Positions 6,216 through 6,905 of a stretch of 6,905 nucleotides of DNA are shown in pieces. Every line of letters begins with the position of its first letter. Position 1 is the stretch's first letter. Below the pieces are notes generated by a model, which did no database searches, was not told the DNA's origin, and saw only the letters and a program-made list of their open reading frames with translations. A program made the translations under genes and the position numbers. This stretch comes from an uncultured Gemmatimonadota bacterium (GTDB lineage Bacteria; Gemmatimonadota; Gemmatimonadetes; Gemmatimonadales; Gemmatimonadaceae). The stretch spans positions 1 through 6,905 of the forward strand of contig CAMLEQ010000211.1 in NCBI GenBank assembly GCA_946479015.1, in the 5' to 3' direction.

Positions 6216-6905
6216 TGCCCACCCGTCACCGCGCGCGCCCGCTCGCGCTCCTGGCGGCCGGCGCGCTCGCCGCGTGCATCGGCCCGAGCTACCACCGCCC
6301 GCCCATGCCGGCGCCCGACGGCTGGCGCCCGCCGTCGGCATCGGCGGATTCGCTCCGCCCGTTCTTCGACTCGCTCGCGCGCAGCCGCGACAGCACCGCG
6401 GGGGCGGAGCGGCGCGCGTCCCCCGCGTCCCCTCTCCCCCGCCCCGACAGCGTCGCCGATCTGCGGTGGCTCGCGCTCTTCCAGGACACCGTGCTGCAGC
6501 GGCTCGTGGAGACCGCGGTGCGCGAGAACCGCGACGTGCGCACGGCGGCCGCCACGATCGAGGAGTTCCGCGCCGACTACGGCATCGCGCGCGGCGCGTA
6601 CTTCCCGCAGCTCTCCGTCTCGGCGCAGGCGGGGAGGCAGAAGATCATCTTCGGCGGCAACCAGCCCTTCACGTTCGACGTGTTCAACGTGGTGGGGAAC
6701 GTGTCGTGGGAGCTCGACTTCTGGGGACGGTTGCGCCGCGCCACCCAGGCGGCGCGCGCCGACCTGTTGGCGCAGGAGCAGAACCAGCGCGCCGTCGTCC
6801 TCTCGCTCGTGAGCTCGGTGGCCGTCTCGTACCTCCAGCTCCGGCAGCTCGATCTCGACCTGAGCATCGCCGAGCGCACGCTCGCCTCGCGGCGGCAGAC
6901 GCTGG
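6215..6905 (+). CDS. RND efflux outer-membrane factor lipoprotein (OprM/NodT type), 3' end beyond window
   Basis: The first 230 codons of a TolC-like channel protein are present; full members have about 450-500 residues, so roughly half is missing past the right edge. The N-terminus has basic residues, a hydrophobic core and a lipobox ending LAAC-IG at Cys21, followed by GPSYHRPPMPAPDGWR, the typical OprM/NodT lipoprotein start. From Trp85 the sequence tracks P. aeruginosa OprM closely as I recall it: LFQDTVLQRLVETAVRENRDVR (helix), IEEFRADYGIARGAYFPQLS (116-134) entering the first beta strands, and VSWELDFWGRLRRATQAARAD (163-183), the family's WELD-x-x-GR signature, then a long helix to the edge. 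It is the third gene of the operon, one base overlapping the pump gene, and would provide the exit duct. The linker from Cys21 to Trp85 is about 64 residues, longer than about 40 in OprM, because of a Ser/Arg/Asp/Pro-rich segment at about 41-80. Confidence 0.93.
   Translation, partial: MPTRHRARPLALLAAGALAACIGPSYHRPPMPAPDGWRPPSASADSLRPFFDSLARSRDSTAGAERRASPASPLPRPDSVADLRWLALFQDTVLQRLVETAVRENRDVRTAAATIEEFRADYGIARGAYFPQLSVSAQAGRQKIIFGGNQPFTFDVFNVVGNVSWELDFWGRLRRATQAARADLLAQEQNQRAVVLSLVSSVAVSYLQLRQLDLDLSIAERTLASRRQTL

Noticed and set aside
5289..6341. A 350-codon minus-strand open frame over the pump end and outer-membrane factor start
   Set aside because: Arg/Glu/His-rich shadow of two well-supported plus-strand genes, crossing their junction.

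Overview
The window comes from a very GC-rich diderm bacterium. Third codon positions in the recognised genes are almost all G or C, and the efflux genes need an outer membrane. The style (GC-rich, exported TPR protein, HAE1-type RND operon with lipoprotein adaptor and lipoprotein outer-membrane factor) would suit Gemmatimonadota or a similar soil lineage. That is an inference; no marker gene in the window settles the taxonomy.

Layout: (1) Positions 1-1512, minus strand, hold the 5' part of a large gene for a probably exported tetratricopeptide-repeat protein. It stays open to the window edge, so its C-terminus is missing; a CHAT-type C-terminal domain is a guess. (2) Positions 1513-1749 are a divergent intergenic region. 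It holds a plausible plus-strand promoter whose -35 box lies inside a perfect 9-bp inverted repeat (candidate operator), a small hairpin near the efflux start, and a possible minus-strand promoter placed so close to the TPR start that the transcript could be leaderless. (3) Positions 1750-6905, plus strand, are a compact tripartite efflux operon: periplasmic adaptor lipoprotein (AcrA/MexA type), inner-membrane RND pump (AcrB/MexB type, HAE1 family), and the N-terminal part of an OprM/NodT-type outer-membrane factor. The last gene is cut by the right edge.

The three efflux genes are joined by start/stop overlaps (ATGA, then TGATG), each preceded by a good Shine-Dalgarno sequence, so they should be co-transcribed and translationally coupled. 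Together they would build one envelope-spanning channel: the RND protein uses the proton gradient to take substrates from the periplasm or outer leaflet of the inner membrane, the adaptor bridges to the outer-membrane factor, and the latter opens to the outside. The substrate cannot be read from sequence. No regulator gene lies in the window.

I see no wholly new system. The points worth checking are the operator-like palindrome on the efflux promoter, the identity of the divergent TPR gene, and several departures from family consensus (adaptor tip and lipoyl return motifs, pump switch loop, enlarged linker in the outer-membrane factor).
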